Assembly (NCBI RefSeq): GCF_000348785.1
Contig: NC_020520.1
Coordinates: forward strand, 2,852,001 to 2,916,000
Source: Ilumatobacter coccineus YM16-304
Lineage (GTDB): Bacteria > Actinomycetota > Acidimicrobiia > Acidimicrobiales > Ilumatobacteraceae
Length of the DNA: 64,000 nt
Reading direction: 5' to 3'
Positions within the stretch are counted from its first letter, which is position 1. Each line of letters begins with the position of its first letter. Shown piece by piece: positions 50,212-59,240 of the stretch. The notes beneath the pieces were generated by a model. It did no database searches and had not been told where the DNA came from. It was given only the letters and a program-made list of their open reading frames with translations. The position numbers and the translations under genes were made by a program.

Positions 50212-51843
50212 TCAGCGCGGGCCGAGCGACGCTGCGTCGGGGCCGCTCGGGTAAGTGCTCACTCGTTCGCCGAAGGCATCCCAGAGCGGCTGGTACTTGT
50301 CGGGGAGGCTGATGTCGTTGTCGTTGACGATCATCACGAACTCGATCGACGCGCTGCGAGGCGTCGAGATGTATCCGGCGAGCGCCTTGACGGCCGGCGG
50401 GTCGCTCTCGAACGGTTCGTTCCCGAGCGTGCCGGTCTTGGCGCGCAGGCGTCCGAGCATGGGCGATTCGAGGAACTCGTCGCTGAGCGTGCCCGACTGG
50501 CCGGCGACCGGGAGTCCGTCGTCGAGCGCGGTGCCGTCGAAGCGTTGGAGCAGCTCGATCATCAGGGCACAGGTGACCCGGTTCGACACGCTCAGCCCGG
50601 AGCCGTCGTTGAGCACGACGCCCTCGACCGGGAGGTCGAGCGAGGCCAGCGTGTCGAGCATCACCTGCAGGCCGGCGACGCGTGACCCGTTCCCGGCCCC
50701 GACCACGCCGATCTCCTTCACGAGCATCTCGGCGGTGTTGTTGTCGCTGGTGACGAGCATCTCCGCGATCACGTCGGTGAGGGGCGCCGACTGCACCGAT
50801 CCGACCACCGGCACCAGGGTCGAGGTGACACCGCTCCCCCATCCGTTGTCGACGCGCACGCCCCGATTGCCGAGCAGGCGAGCGAACTCGCGGGCGGCAC
50901 CGAGATTGGGATCGCTGTCGACCGACGATCGGCCGCGCACTCGTCCGTCGTTGGCGAGCAGGGCGTCGTAGGGGCCGGCATCGACACCGGCGATGCCGTC
51001 GGCCCACTCGGGCACGAAGAACTCGTCGTCGTAGCGGGTGCCGTCTCCGATGATGGTGCCTCTGATCCGCGACACGCCGGCTTCGACCACCGCATCGGCG
51101 AGGACGTCGAGCGAGGTCGTGTTGAACGCCGGGAGCCGGTCGTCGTCGATCGGATAGTCGTCGCTGGTGAGGAGCGGATCGCCACCCCCGATGAGGAAGA
51201 TGTCGCCGTCGACCACGCCGTCGACCGGCGTCGGCACGGCGACCGACGTGGTGAAACGATGATCCGGGCCGAGCACCTCGAGCGCCATGGCGGCGACGAT
51301 CAGCTTCTGATTGCTCGCCGGGATCACCGGAAGATCGAGGTTCTTGCTCGACACGACCGAACCGCCGACCGACACCGCGCCGCACGACCGATCGCTGAGG
51401 AACGAGAACACCGGATCGACCGACGCGCCCAGTTGGCGGGCGCTCGCGATGTCGGCCACGGCGCTCGGAGCACGCCGATAGTCGAAGAGTGCGGTCGCCA
51501 ACGCGTCGATCTGCGCTTCGCTGTCCGCCGGCACGTCGCCGTCGTCCGCCGACGATTCGCGATCGTCACGGATGCCGTTGCCGTCGGCGTCGACACCACC
51601 GTCGAGATCGGGCTCGAAGAATCCGGGGTCGGGTGCCTCGCCGCTGAGTTCGGCGACCGCGGCCCGTGTGGCCTCGTACTGGTCGGCCTCGTCGTCGGCC
51701 CAGCGTTGCAGCGCGTAGAGCCCCAGCGTCGGGACGAGCGCGATCGCCAGCAGCGCGATCAACGGCGAGCGCGGGTACCGGATCGGCGCCGCGACGAGGT
51801 CGATGTCGTCGTCTGGTCGATCGAGCTCCGACGACGAGTCCAT
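50212..51843 (-). CDS. dacB: PBP4-type D-Ala-D-Ala carboxypeptidase/endopeptidase, copy 1
   Basis: A 543-residue S13-family penicillin-binding protein. An N-terminal membrane anchor (PLIALLAIALVPTLGLYAL) follows a short cytoplasmic stretch. The active-site serine is in IPASNQKLIVAA (SxxK, about residue 175), SxN is in SDNNTAE and KTG is in RAKTGTL. An Asp-rich insert (about 75-110, GVDADGNGIRDDRE) resembles a calcium-binding loop. It trims or cuts peptidoglycan peptides outside the cell. Its ATG overlaps the stop of copy 2 by one base. Confidence 0.94.
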   Translation of the reverse strand: MDSSSELDRPDDDIDLVAAPIRYPRSPLIALLAIALVPTLGLYALQRWADDEADQYEATRAAVAELSGEAPDPGFFEPDLDGGVDADGNGIRDDRESSADDGDVPADSEAQIDALATALFDYRRAPSAVADIASARQLGASVDPVFSFLSDRSCGAVSVGGSVVSSKNLDLPVIPASNQKLIVAAMALEVLGPDHRFTTSVAVPTPVDGVVDGDIFLIGGGDPLLTSDDYPIDDDRLPAFNTTSLDVLADAVVEAGVSRIRGTIIGDGTRYDDEFFVPEWADGIAGVDAGPYDALLANDGRVRGRSSVDSDPNLGAAREFARLLGNRGVRVDNGWGSGVTSTLVPVVGSVQSAPLTDVIAEMLVTSDNNTAEMLVKEIGVVGAGNGSRVAGLQVMLDTLASLDLPVEGVVLNDGSGLSVSNRVTCALMIELLQRFDGTALDDGLPVAGQSGTLSDEFLESPMLGRLRAKTGTLGNEPFESDPPAVKALAGYISTPRSASIEFVMIVNDNDISLPDKYQPLWDAFGERVSTYPSGPDAASLGPR

Positions 51844-53390
51844 CAGATCGGCCCCAGATCAGCCGGGGTCGGCCCCGCCGGATACGTGGCCAGCAGGTCG
51901 GCGAGTTCGTTCCAGACCGGGCGGTACTCGCTCTGGTCGGAGATCGTCGGACCGTTGAGGACGAGCGCGTACTCCACGGCTCCCCCGCCGTCGACGGGCA
52001 CGTAGCCGGCGAGCGCCTTCACGGCGGGCGGGTCTTCGTTGAACGGCGGGTTGTTGAGCGTTCCGGTCTTGCCGAGCAGTCGCCCGGCGAGCGGATGGTC
52101 GACGAAGATGTCGGACAGCGTGCCGGTCTCGCCGGCGACGGGGAGCCCGGCACCGACCGCCGACGTCACGTCGTAGCGCTGGAGCACCGCGATGAGCGCG
52201 TCGCAGGTGAGCAGGTTCTCGAGGCTGAGCCCCGAACCGTCGCTGAGGCGCAGCGCGGAGGTGTCGACGCCCCACTCGAGCAGCGTCGCCGCCATGGCGT
52301 CGAGCCCTGCCTGGCGGGTGCCGGAAGCGCCGCCGGTGGCGGCGAATCCGATCTCCTTGACCATCAACTCGGCGGTGTTGTTGTCGCTGTTGGCCAGCAT
52401 CTCCTGGACCACGGCGGTCAGCGGTTGCGAGTCGATCGAGGCGATCTCGTGAAACCCGTCGGGCAGCACGCCGATGCTGCCGCTGGCGGGCTCGCCGGCG
52501 ACGGTGATGCCACGTTCGGAGAGCAGACGCGTGAACTCGCGGGCTGCGCCCGAGTTCGGGTCGTTGGCTCGCTGGTCTTCTCCGAGCACGCGGGCGTCGT
52601 TGGCCATCAGCGCGTCGTACGGTCCGGCCTCGAGGCCGGCGACACCGTTTCCCCACCCGGGAGCGAAGAACTCGTCGTCGTACCGGCTGCCGTCACCGAG
52701 CACCGAGCCGGTGATCGTGGTGACACCGGCCTGCTGGACCCGGTCGGCCAGTTCGTCGAGCGAGGTCTGGTTGAACACGGGCCGACGTTCGAGGTTGGAG
52801 GTCGGGTACCAGTTCGAGGTGAGCAACGGGTCGCCGCCGCCGAACAGCACGAGGTCACCGTCGACGACGCCGTCGACCGGACTGTCGGCCGCGGCCACTC
52901 GTGTGCGGTAGGTGAAGTCCGCTCCGAGCACCTCGAGCGCCACCGCCGCCACCACGATCTTCTGATTGCTCGCCGGAATCACCGGCAATGCCCCGTTCTG
53001 ACTCCCCACGGGCACGCCGTCGACCGAGATCGAGACACAACTGCGCTCGTTGATCGACGCCAGGAACGGCACGGCGTCGGCACGGAACCGTTCGATGTTC
53101 AACTCGCGCGACAGCACGGTCGGCATGCGCCGGAACGTGAGGACTTCGTTGACCAGCGGGTCGGGTGGCGGTGCGGGTGCGACCACGGTGCTCGGCGTGG
53201 GTGGCACCGGGTCGGCCGTGTCGACCTTGCCGTCCGACCACGAGAACAGCGAGTACAGCGCCAGCGCCGGGACGAGCGCGAACAGACCGAGCACGATCAG
53301 CGGGCCGGGGCCCGTCGGGCGTCGCCGCGCGGGCGGGCGCGTTCGACCGCCGGTCTGTGGCCGGGCCAGGTCCGGGGGAATCCGGTTCAC
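51843..53390 (-). CDS. dacB: PBP4-type D-Ala-D-Ala carboxypeptidase/endopeptidase, copy 2
   Basis: A 515-residue paralogue of the gene downstream. An N-terminal Pro/Arg-rich stretch leads to a membrane anchor (GPLIVLGLFALVPALALYSL). The three catalytic motifs are IPASNQKIVVAA (about residue 138), SDNNTAE and LGKTGTLN. Large parts of the middle domain match copy 1 (GSRYDDEFF versus GTRYDDEFF). The GTG start overlaps the stop of the acyl-CoA synthetase gene by 4 bases. The calcium-loop-like insert of copy 1 is absent. Confidence 0.94.
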   Translation of the reverse strand: MNRIPPDLARPQTGGRTRPPARRRPTGPGPLIVLGLFALVPALALYSLFSWSDGKVDTADPVPPTPSTVVAPAPPPDPLVNEVLTFRRMPTVLSRELNIERFRADAVPFLASINERSCVSISVDGVPVGSQNGALPVIPASNQKIVVAAVALEVLGADFTYRTRVAAADSPVDGVVDGDLVLFGGGDPLLTSNWYPTSNLERRPVFNQTSLDELADRVQQAGVTTITGSVLGDGSRYDDEFFAPGWGNGVAGLEAGPYDALMANDARVLGEDQRANDPNSGAAREFTRLLSERGITVAGEPASGSIGVLPDGFHEIASIDSQPLTAVVQEMLANSDNNTAELMVKEIGFAATGGASGTRQAGLDAMAATLLEWGVDTSALRLSDGSGLSLENLLTCDALIAVLQRYDVTSAVGAGLPVAGETGTLSDIFVDHPLAGRLLGKTGTLNNPPFNEDPPAVKALAGYVPVDGGGAVEYALVLNGPTISDQSEYRPVWNELADLLATYPAGPTPADLGPI

Positions 53391-55540
53391 AGGCCGCGGG
53401 CCTGCCGATACTTGACGTGTCGCGTGAGATGACCGAGCGCGACGGCGGCGCGTTCACCACTCGGGTAGCACAGGCGCCCGCTCGCGCGCACGGCAACCGG
53501 ACCGGCGTTGCTGGGGTCGGCCACGGCGAGTTCGGTCGACGTGAGGATCGGCTTGCCGGTCTCGACGCTGAGGGCGTGCGCGGCTTCGGCGAAGCGAGTG
53601 TCTTGGCGCTCGTGGTACTCGACGATGCGCTCGATGCCGTGATCGGGGTAGAAGCGCCCGTGGCGCATCATCTGTGCCTGGTTCGACTGGATGCCGAGCC
53701 CGAGATAGATGATCGAGTGCACGTCCGGGTGGTGGGCCACCAGGCTCAGTACCTCGGGGATCGTGTCACGGGTTTCGCCACCGGCACAGTCGATCGGGTT
53801 GTTGCGACTCCACCGCGGCGGCAGCTTCTCGTCGATCGCCGCGAGCAGGTCGTCAGGCAGGGTGAGCAGTTCGAGGTCGGGGTCGCGGGTGATCGCATCG
53901 GCGGTCACCACACCCCAGCCGCCGACCGTCGTGACGACGACCGTGTTGGGTCCGGCCGGGAGCGGCTGCGTCGCGAAGGTCGCGGCGGCCTCAAAGGCCT
54001 CCTCGATGCTGGCGGCGCGGGTGATGCCGGCGGCGCGGCAGGCACCGTCGAACACCTTGTCGTCGGCGGCGAGCGCACCGGTGTGGCTGGCCGCTGCCTG
54101 CGCGCCGCCTTCGGTCGAGCCTCCCTTGACGAGCACGAGCGGCTTGCGCTTCGCCGCTTCGCCCAAACGGTCCATGAGGCCGCGGCCATCGGTGATGCCT
54201 TCGAGGTACGCCAGGCCGACCGCAGTGGCCGGGTCGTCGGCGTAGAAGTCGAGATAGTCGGCCACGCCGACGGCGGCGGCGTTGCCGGCCGACACGGCGC
54301 GGCTGATGCCGACGCCGCTCGCCTTCGCGTGGTTGAGGAAGCTCGACACGAAGTTGCCACTCTGGCTGGCCACGCCGATCTTGCCGGCGGGCGGGTACGG
54401 AGCGACGATCTGGACACACATGTCGACCGGCGTGCTCACGACTCCCTGGCCGTTCGGGCCGGCGAGCAGGATCCCGAGTTCGTCGGCGAGCGCGACGAGA
54501 TCGGCCTGCGCCTTGATGCCCTCGTCGCCCGCCTCGCCGTATCCGGCCGACGTGAGGAACGCGGCGCGGATGCCCTTCTTCGCGCAGGCGCGGAGCAGAT
54601 CGGGGTTCGCCGATGCCGGCGTGCACACGAACACGAGGTCGATCGCATCGTCGGGAAGCGACTCGATGTCGGCGACCGTGTCGACGCCGAGGACGTTCTC
54701 GCCCTTGAGGTTCGTGCCGTACACGCCGCCCTGGTACCCGTTGGACAGCAGGTTGTGGAGCGAGACGAACCCGAACTTGCCGGGGTGCGTGGAGGCGCCG
54801 GTGACGAGCACGCCCTTGGGCTCGAAGAGCGCGGCGAACTGCTCGTCGGTCGGACGCTGGCGCAGCGTGGCTCGACTGGTGTCGGGTTCGCCGATCTCGA
54901 CGAGACCGTCGACGGCGACGAGTCGGCCGTCGGGGTCGACGATGAGCGGGTTGATGTCGACGCTGGCCACGTCGGGCCGGTCGGCGGCGAGTTGGCCCAG
55001 ACCGACGAGCAACGAGACGAGTTGGTCACGATCGACGGCGGCCTCGCCGCGGAAGGCGCCGAGCAGCTTCTGCGTCTGCAGGTCGTCAATCATGTCGCCG
55101 GCAGTCGCTTGGTCGAGCGGTGCGGGGCGGAACACGACGTCGGCGATCGCTTCGGCGAGGATGCCGCCGAGACCGAGCATCACCATCGCGCCGAACTGGT
55201 CGTCACGCACGACGCCGGCGATGAGCTCGCGGTTGCCGCTCACCATCGGGGCGACGAGGACGTCGACGTCACCGTCGGCCGGTGTGGCCGCAGCCAGCAG
55301 GTCGGTGGCTGCCGCGACGACGGCGGCACGGTCACCGAGACGGAGCCGCACGAGACCCCGTTCGGTCTTGTGGGCGATCGCGTCGCCGTTGAGCTTGGCG
55401 ACGACCGGGTAGCCGATGGCATCCGCGGCATCGCCCGCCTCGTCGGCGGTGGCGACGAATCGTTCGGGTGCGATCGGCACTCCGTGGTCGGCGAGCAGGG
55501 CTTTGGAGTCGCGCTCGGAGAGCGTGTGTGAGGTCGTCAT
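53387..55540 (-). CDS. ADP-forming acyl-CoA synthetase (fused beta-alpha, acetyl-CoA synthetase-like)
   Basis: A 717-residue NDP-forming synthetase. Residues 1-220 form the ATP-grasp domain (LLADHGVPIAPERFVATADEA, VAKLNGDAIAHKTERGLVRL). Residues about 235-500 are the CoA-binding and ligase domains (GVLVTGASTHPGKFGFVSLHNLL, GPNGQGVVSTP, SGNFVSSFLN) with the phospho-histidine in ASHTGALAADD near residue 487. It makes acyl-CoA plus ADP and Pi, or the reverse. The beta-first order is the less common fusion. Start ATG 55540 has TACGGT 8 bases upstream. It is coupled to two cell-wall enzyme genes. Confidence 0.9.
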   Translation of the reverse strand: MTTSHTLSERDSKALLADHGVPIAPERFVATADEAGDAADAIGYPVVAKLNGDAIAHKTERGLVRLRLGDRAAVVAAATDLLAAATPADGDVDVLVAPMVSGNRELIAGVVRDDQFGAMVMLGLGGILAEAIADVVFRPAPLDQATAGDMIDDLQTQKLLGAFRGEAAVDRDQLVSLLVGLGQLAADRPDVASVDINPLIVDPDGRLVAVDGLVEIGEPDTSRATLRQRPTDEQFAALFEPKGVLVTGASTHPGKFGFVSLHNLLSNGYQGGVYGTNLKGENVLGVDTVADIESLPDDAIDLVFVCTPASANPDLLRACAKKGIRAAFLTSAGYGEAGDEGIKAQADLVALADELGILLAGPNGQGVVSTPVDMCVQIVAPYPPAGKIGVASQSGNFVSSFLNHAKASGVGISRAVSAGNAAAVGVADYLDFYADDPATAVGLAYLEGITDGRGLMDRLGEAAKRKPLVLVKGGSTEGGAQAAASHTGALAADDKVFDGACRAAGITRAASIEEAFEAAATFATQPLPAGPNTVVVTTVGGWGVVTADAITRDPDLELLTLPDDLLAAIDEKLPPRWSRNNPIDCAGGETRDTIPEVLSLVAHHPDVHSIIYLGLGIQSNQAQMMRHGRFYPDHGIERIVEYHERQDTRFAEAAHALSVETGKPILTSTELAVADPSNAGPVAVRASGRLCYPSGERAAVALGHLTRHVKYRQARGL

Positions 55541-55611
55541 CGGGCAACACCGTACTTTCGCGCCACCGCTCAACCGAGTCATCGGAGCGGCGCGCGGGAG
55601 AGATTTTCGGA

Positions 55612-56235
55612 TCAGGGGGTCGGGTCGAGCGCCGAGTGGAAGAACTCGATGATGTGATCGCGACGTCGAGCGAGCGCCGCCTCGGCCAGCGGGCTCTCAT
55701 CGAGCAGCCCTTCGAGGAACGGCGCATCGGAGAAGTAGCTGAGCAGGGCGCCGTACCCGGTGAGGAGGAGCTGTGCCGCGTCCTGGGTCCGGAACACACC
55801 GGCTGCCATCTCGCGTTCGAAGTACAGCACCGCTTCGTCGAACATGGGGCGCAGGACGCCTGCGAGGTCGATGCCGAGGTGGCTGCCCCCGTCGATCGCC
55901 TCTCGCCGCATGAGCGTGACGTAGGCGGGGTTGTCGGCGAAGAACCCGAAGCCGGCGTCGAGGACCTGTTCGACCTTGGCCAGTCCCTTCGCCGGCGACG
56001 CGATCGAGTCGGCGAGGCGGAAGAACCAGTCGGACAGGAGCTGCTCGAACACTTCCTGGTACAGCGCGTCCTTGGAGGCGAAGTGATGCAGGAGACTCGG
56101 CCGTCGGATGCCGACTTCGGCGGCGATGTCGTTCAGCGATGTGCCGGAATAACCCGCGACGGCGAAGCACTCGCGCGCCGCGTCGAGAATCTGTTCACGA
56201 GTCGAGCTCGCATTGCCATTTCCGTCACTCGACAT
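55612..56235 (-). CDS. TetR-family transcriptional regulator
   Basis: A 207-residue repressor with the helix-turn-helix TSLNDIAAEVGIRRPSLLHHF, preceded by LDAARECFAVAGYSG. The C-terminal domain is of the TetR_C_6/fatty-acid-type style (GFGFFADNPAYVTLMRREAIDGG). It lies 71 bases upstream of the acyl-CoA synthetase gene on the same strand and may control it. TAGCGT is 9 bases before the ATG. Confidence 0.9.
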   Translation of the reverse strand: MSSDGNGNASSTREQILDAARECFAVAGYSGTSLNDIAAEVGIRRPSLLHHFASKDALYQEVFEQLLSDWFFRLADSIASPAKGLAKVEQVLDAGFGFFADNPAYVTLMRREAIDGGSHLGIDLAGVLRPMFDEAVLYFEREMAAGVFRTQDAAQLLLTGYGALLSYFSDAPFLEGLLDESPLAEAALARRRDHIIEFFHSALDPTP

Positions 56236-56338
56236 GCCCGACAGACGCTACAACCTGTGAGCAGACCCCCGACCAGCGAATACCGCGCCGCGATCGCTTC
56301 GCACGCCACCGCCTGTTGCCAGGTCGCCCGAAAACGAC

Positions 56339-56372
56339 GAACCCGCCGCTCCGGGTGTGGAACGGCGGGTTC
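56339..56372 (-). terminator. Rho-independent terminator after sodN
   Basis: GAACCCGCCG (56339-56348) and CGGCGGGTTC (56363-56372) form a perfect 10-bp stem with a 14-base loop. On the minus strand the stem is followed closely by CGTTTTCG, giving a short T-run. It lies 22 bases after the sodN stop. Confidence 0.85.
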
Positions 56373-56394
56373 TGAATTCAGTGTCTGACCGGGG

Positions 56395-56817
56395 TCAGGC
56401 GGGTGGGTAGACGCCCATCGCCTGCGCCTTCTCGGTCTTCCAGAAGATCTCGGCGATCTCGTCGATGTAGGCGAGCAGCTGCTCACCGACGGCCGGGTCC
56501 ATCGACTTCTTGGCCTCGCCGGCCTGGTGGGTGGCCTTCCAGAACAGTTCGTGGAGCTGCGGGAACTCTTCGAAGTGCGGAGGTGCGAAGAAGTCGGCCC
56601 AGAGCACCATCAGGTGATGCTTGGTCTTCTCGAGGACTTCTTCCTTGATCGAGATGCAACGGGCCCGGAAGACCTCGTCGTCGGACTCGGCGTACTTCTT
56701 GGCCGTCTTGACGGCCGAGAGTGCTTCGATCTTGGCCTGGGCGGGGTCGTAGACGCCGCAGTAGAGGTCGCAGTGGGCGTGAGCCACGGTGGCGTTGGCG
56801 AAGAGCTTGGCGAACAT
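56395..56817 (-). CDS. sodN: Nickel superoxide dismutase SodN
   Basis: A 140-residue precursor. The leader MFAKLFANATVAHA is removed to expose HCDLYCGVYDP, in which His1, Cys2 and Cys6 bind nickel. The body (KTAKKYAESDDEVFRARC, HHLMVLWADFFAPPHFEEFP, YIDEIAEIFWKT) matches Streptomyces SodN. It forms a hexamer in the cytosol and dismutates superoxide. ATG 56817 gives the short leader expected; upstream codons have no similarity. The protease gene sodX is divergent, 130 bases away. Confidence 0.97.
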   Translation of the reverse strand: MFAKLFANATVAHAHCDLYCGVYDPAQAKIEALSAVKTAKKYAESDDEVFRARCISIKEEVLEKTKHHLMVLWADFFAPPHFEEFPQLHELFWKATHQAGEAKKSMDPAVGEQLLAYIDEIAEIFWKTEKAQAMGVYPPA

Positions 56818-56947
56818 GTGAGTTCTCACTTTCGAGGGTTGGGTGTTGTCGGCACGTCGGACGTTGCCAGGGGGTGTACCTCTCGGAATCTACACCTGTC
56901 GACCACCCGTGTCGCCCACCGCAGGTCGATCCCCCATACTCGTGTCG

Positions 56948-57259
56948 ATGAAACCGCTGCGCCGCTTCGTGGTCGCCGACCAGTCGATGGAGCCGACGCT
57001 CGTCGACGGACAGGGTCTCGTGGCCGTACGGTCGCGCCGCGCTCGCCCCGGCCAGCTGCGATGCCTCGAGCATCCGCTGCGGCCCGGGTTCTGGTTGGTG
57101 AAGCGCGTGGCCTCGGTCGACCCGCACGAGTCGGGCGCGTACATGACGGTCAGTTCCGACAACCGCACGATCGACACGGTCGATTCGCGTCGTTTCGGTG
57201 CGGTGCCCGTGGCCGGCTCCTACCGCGTGAGCATCCGCATCCCCCGCCGCCTCATGTGA
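56948..57259 (+). CDS. sodX: Nickel superoxide dismutase maturation protease SodX
   Basis: A 103-residue member of the signal-peptidase S26 family. The catalytic serine is S13 in QSMEPTL and the lysine K52 in LVKRVASVD; SSDNRTIDTVDSRRFGAV matches the DNRxxSxDSR box. It lacks a membrane helix, as in SodX proteins that remove the SodN leader. ATG 56948 is supported by CATACT 7 bases upstream. It is head-to-head with sodN. Confidence 0.93.
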   Translation: MKPLRRFVVADQSMEPTLVDGQGLVAVRSRRARPGQLRCLEHPLRPGFWLVKRVASVDPHESGAYMTVSSDNRTIDTVDSRRFGAVPVAGSYRVSIRIPRRLM

Positions 57260-57378
57260 CGCCGTGACGGCGCGCCGTTGCGGTGAACCCCGAACGGATC
57301 TGGTCGCACCGTGCAGTTTCGTGAACGGTTCGCAGCCGTTCCGGAGCCCGCACGAACCGGCCTGCGATGCTCTGCAGC

Positions 57379-58119
57379 ATGGATCGTCGCCGCATCGTCG
57401 CTGTCGTGTCGCTCGGACTGGTGGGTGCGGTCGTGCTCGCGCTGGTGGCCACCACCGATGACGACGACGCACCGGTTCGCGTCGCAGCCCCGGCGACCGA
57501 CCTCACATCCGGCGACGTGGCGACTCCCGTGCCGGCCGCAGACGACAGCGCCGAGTCCGAGGTCACCGACGCCGAAGCGGCCACGACCTCCCCCGCACCA
57601 GCCGACGCGGATCCGACGCCGGCCGACCCCGACCCAGCAACAATCGACCCGTTGGTTCCCGAGCTACCGGACCGCGGGCCGCACCCGCCGCTTCTGGAGA
57701 TCGACGGTTGGCTGCAGACCGACATCACGTCGCTCGACGAACTGCGTGGCAAGGTCGTCGCCGTCCAGTTCTGGACGTTCGGATGCAGCAACTGCAAGGC
57801 AACGATCCCGCACATGCAGGCGCTGTACGAGAAGTACGGCGGCGACGACTTCGAGATCGTCGGCGTCCATGCTCCCGAGTTCGACTTCGAAGCCGATCCC
57901 GATGCCGTGGCGCAAGCGGCGCTCGATCTCGGCGTGTCGTGGCCGATCGCGCTCGACACCGAGAAGCGGTCGTTCCGCTCGTGGCAGACCGATCGACGGT
58001 TCTGGCCTCGCCTGTTTCTGATCGATCGCGACGGCAACGTCCGCTACGACAAGATCGGCGAAGGCAAGTACGACGTGATCGACGCTGCTGTCGGCGCCCT
58101 CATCGACGAGGACGCGTGA
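57379..58119 (+). CDS. Membrane-anchored TlpA-like thioredoxin-fold protein
   Basis: A 246-residue protein. A signal anchor (about residues 4-26) is followed by 70 residues rich in Ala, Pro and Asp, then a thioredoxin-fold domain with C136SNC139 in FWTFGCSNCKATIPHM. WPRLFLIDRDGNVRYDKIGEG is the cis-proline region. The CSNC form is typical of the thioredoxin domain in DipZ-like proteins. It probably reduces disulfides outside the membrane with electrons from the CcdA-like protein 23 bases downstream. Confidence 0.9.
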   Translation: MDRRRIVAVVSLGLVGAVVLALVATTDDDDAPVRVAAPATDLTSGDVATPVPAADDSAESEVTDAEAATTSPAPADADPTPADPDPATIDPLVPELPDRGPHPPLLEIDGWLQTDITSLDELRGKVVAVQFWTFGCSNCKATIPHMQALYEKYGGDDFEIVGVHAPEFDFEADPDAVAQAALDLGVSWPIALDTEKRSFRSWQTDRRFWPRLFLIDRDGNVRYDKIGEGKYDVIDAAVGALIDEDA

Positions 58120-58141
58120 GCCCGTCGCGGAGCGGCGTCTC

Positions 58142-58771
58142 GTGATCGACGCATTCGCCGAAGCGGTTCGGTCGCTCACCCAGGTGTGCCACCTGGTCGT
58201 CGTCGCTCCGGTGGCGATGACCATCCTCGCGGCCAGAGGCCGCTGGCCCGCTGTCGCCGGAGCGATCGGCGGCATCGCTGCAGGCGGCGTGGTGTTCGTG
58301 ACAAGGTGGATCGTCCTCACCGACGGCCGACTCCGACTGTCGGCGCTGCTCGTCATCGGCGTCGTCGCCATGATCGGGCTGTCGCACCTCGTCCCCGCGC
58401 ATCGCGGCGAGCGAATCGAGCGGTTCGCGGCGGGTGCCGAGTCGACGTGGGCGGTCGCCGGATCGTCGGCCGTGGTCGGAGCGATCGTCACGCAGTGGTG
58501 GCGTCCCTGCGTCGGTGAAGCACTCGGTGAGATCCTCACCCTCGCCCCGAACGACCCGTGGGGGCAGCTGCTCCCGACGATCGGCTTCATGCTGGGGATC
58601 TCGCTGCCGCTGCTGGTGATCGGCCTGGCGTACATGGCCTGGCAGCCCTCCCCCGCCGTCGCCACCAGGATCGGCGTGGCTGCCACAGCGGTCGGCATCG
58701 TGCTCGCTGCGTCGGTCGTGTTCGGCCAGCACGGCGAGATCGTCGCCCGACTGTTCCAGTGGAGCCAGTGA
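58142..58771 (+). CDS. CcdA/DsbD-like membrane electron carrier, divergent
   Basis: A 209-residue polytopic protein with about six hydrophobic segments. C16 lies in the first helix (TQVCHLVVVAP) and C123 in WWRPCVGEALGEILTLAPND, which matches the GWxPCxGPxLGxILTLA motif of CcdA. The first motif (usually PCVLPL) is poorly conserved. CcdA moves electrons from thioredoxin to extracytoplasmic thioredoxin-like partners. The gene is 23 bases after the TlpA-like gene, starts with GTG and supports a shared task. Confidence 0.85.
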   Translation: MIDAFAEAVRSLTQVCHLVVVAPVAMTILAARGRWPAVAGAIGGIAAGGVVFVTRWIVLTDGRLRLSALLVIGVVAMIGLSHLVPAHRGERIERFAAGAESTWAVAGSSAVVGAIVTQWWRPCVGEALGEILTLAPNDPWGQLLPTIGFMLGISLPLLVIGLAYMAWQPSPAVATRIGVAATAVGIVLAASVVFGQHGEIVARLFQWSQ

Positions 58772-58822
58772 GGCCCCACTCGCGGGCGAGGCGGAACGGG
58801 GAGCGTCGATAGGTTCTGCGGT

Positions 58823-59218
58823 ATGCAGATCGTTTCCGCACTGTTCGTCGAGAACTTCGCGATGCGCGAGGCCCCGGGGCCGTCGACCCGCATCGACATG
58901 ACCGGCGTGATGTTCAGCCAAGCCGCTCCGTCACCTGCTCCGGTCACCATCGAGCCGCACCTGATCGGGTTGATCTTCTGCCCACCGGGCGACTCGGGCA
59001 ATGGTGTGTTCGAAGTCGTCTTCCGCCGAGGCGTCGAAGAAGACTCCGAACAGCTCGCTCGCAACGTGAGCCCGTTCCAGGTCGAACCTGGCAAGTTCAC
59101 CTACCGCCTGGTCAAGGGCGAGCTCGAGTTCCCCGACTACGGCCAGGTCTTCGCGCACTGCCGGGTCGACAAGAACCCGTGGCACCTGGTTCCGTTCACA
59201 CTTCTTCCTCCCGCCTGA
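58823..59218 (+). CDS. Hypothetical protein, actinobacterial family
   Basis: A 131-residue, probably beta-rich protein (MQIVSALFVENFAMREAPGP, then VEPGKFTYRLVKGELEFPD). It has no motif I can name and no signal peptide. The regular PxxxxRIDMTGVMFSQ and VEPHLIGLIF-like strings suggest a jelly-roll or lipocalin-like sandwich. TAGGTT 7 bases before the ATG marks a leaderless start. It lies between the CcdA-like gene and tkt. Confidence 0.75.
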   Translation: MQIVSALFVENFAMREAPGPSTRIDMTGVMFSQAAPSPAPVTIEPHLIGLIFCPPGDSGNGVFEVVFRRGVEEDSEQLARNVSPFQVEPGKFTYRLVKGELEFPDYGQVFAHCRVDKNPWHLVPFTLLPPA

Positions 59219-59240
59219 TCCCATCCGGTAGCTTGCGATT

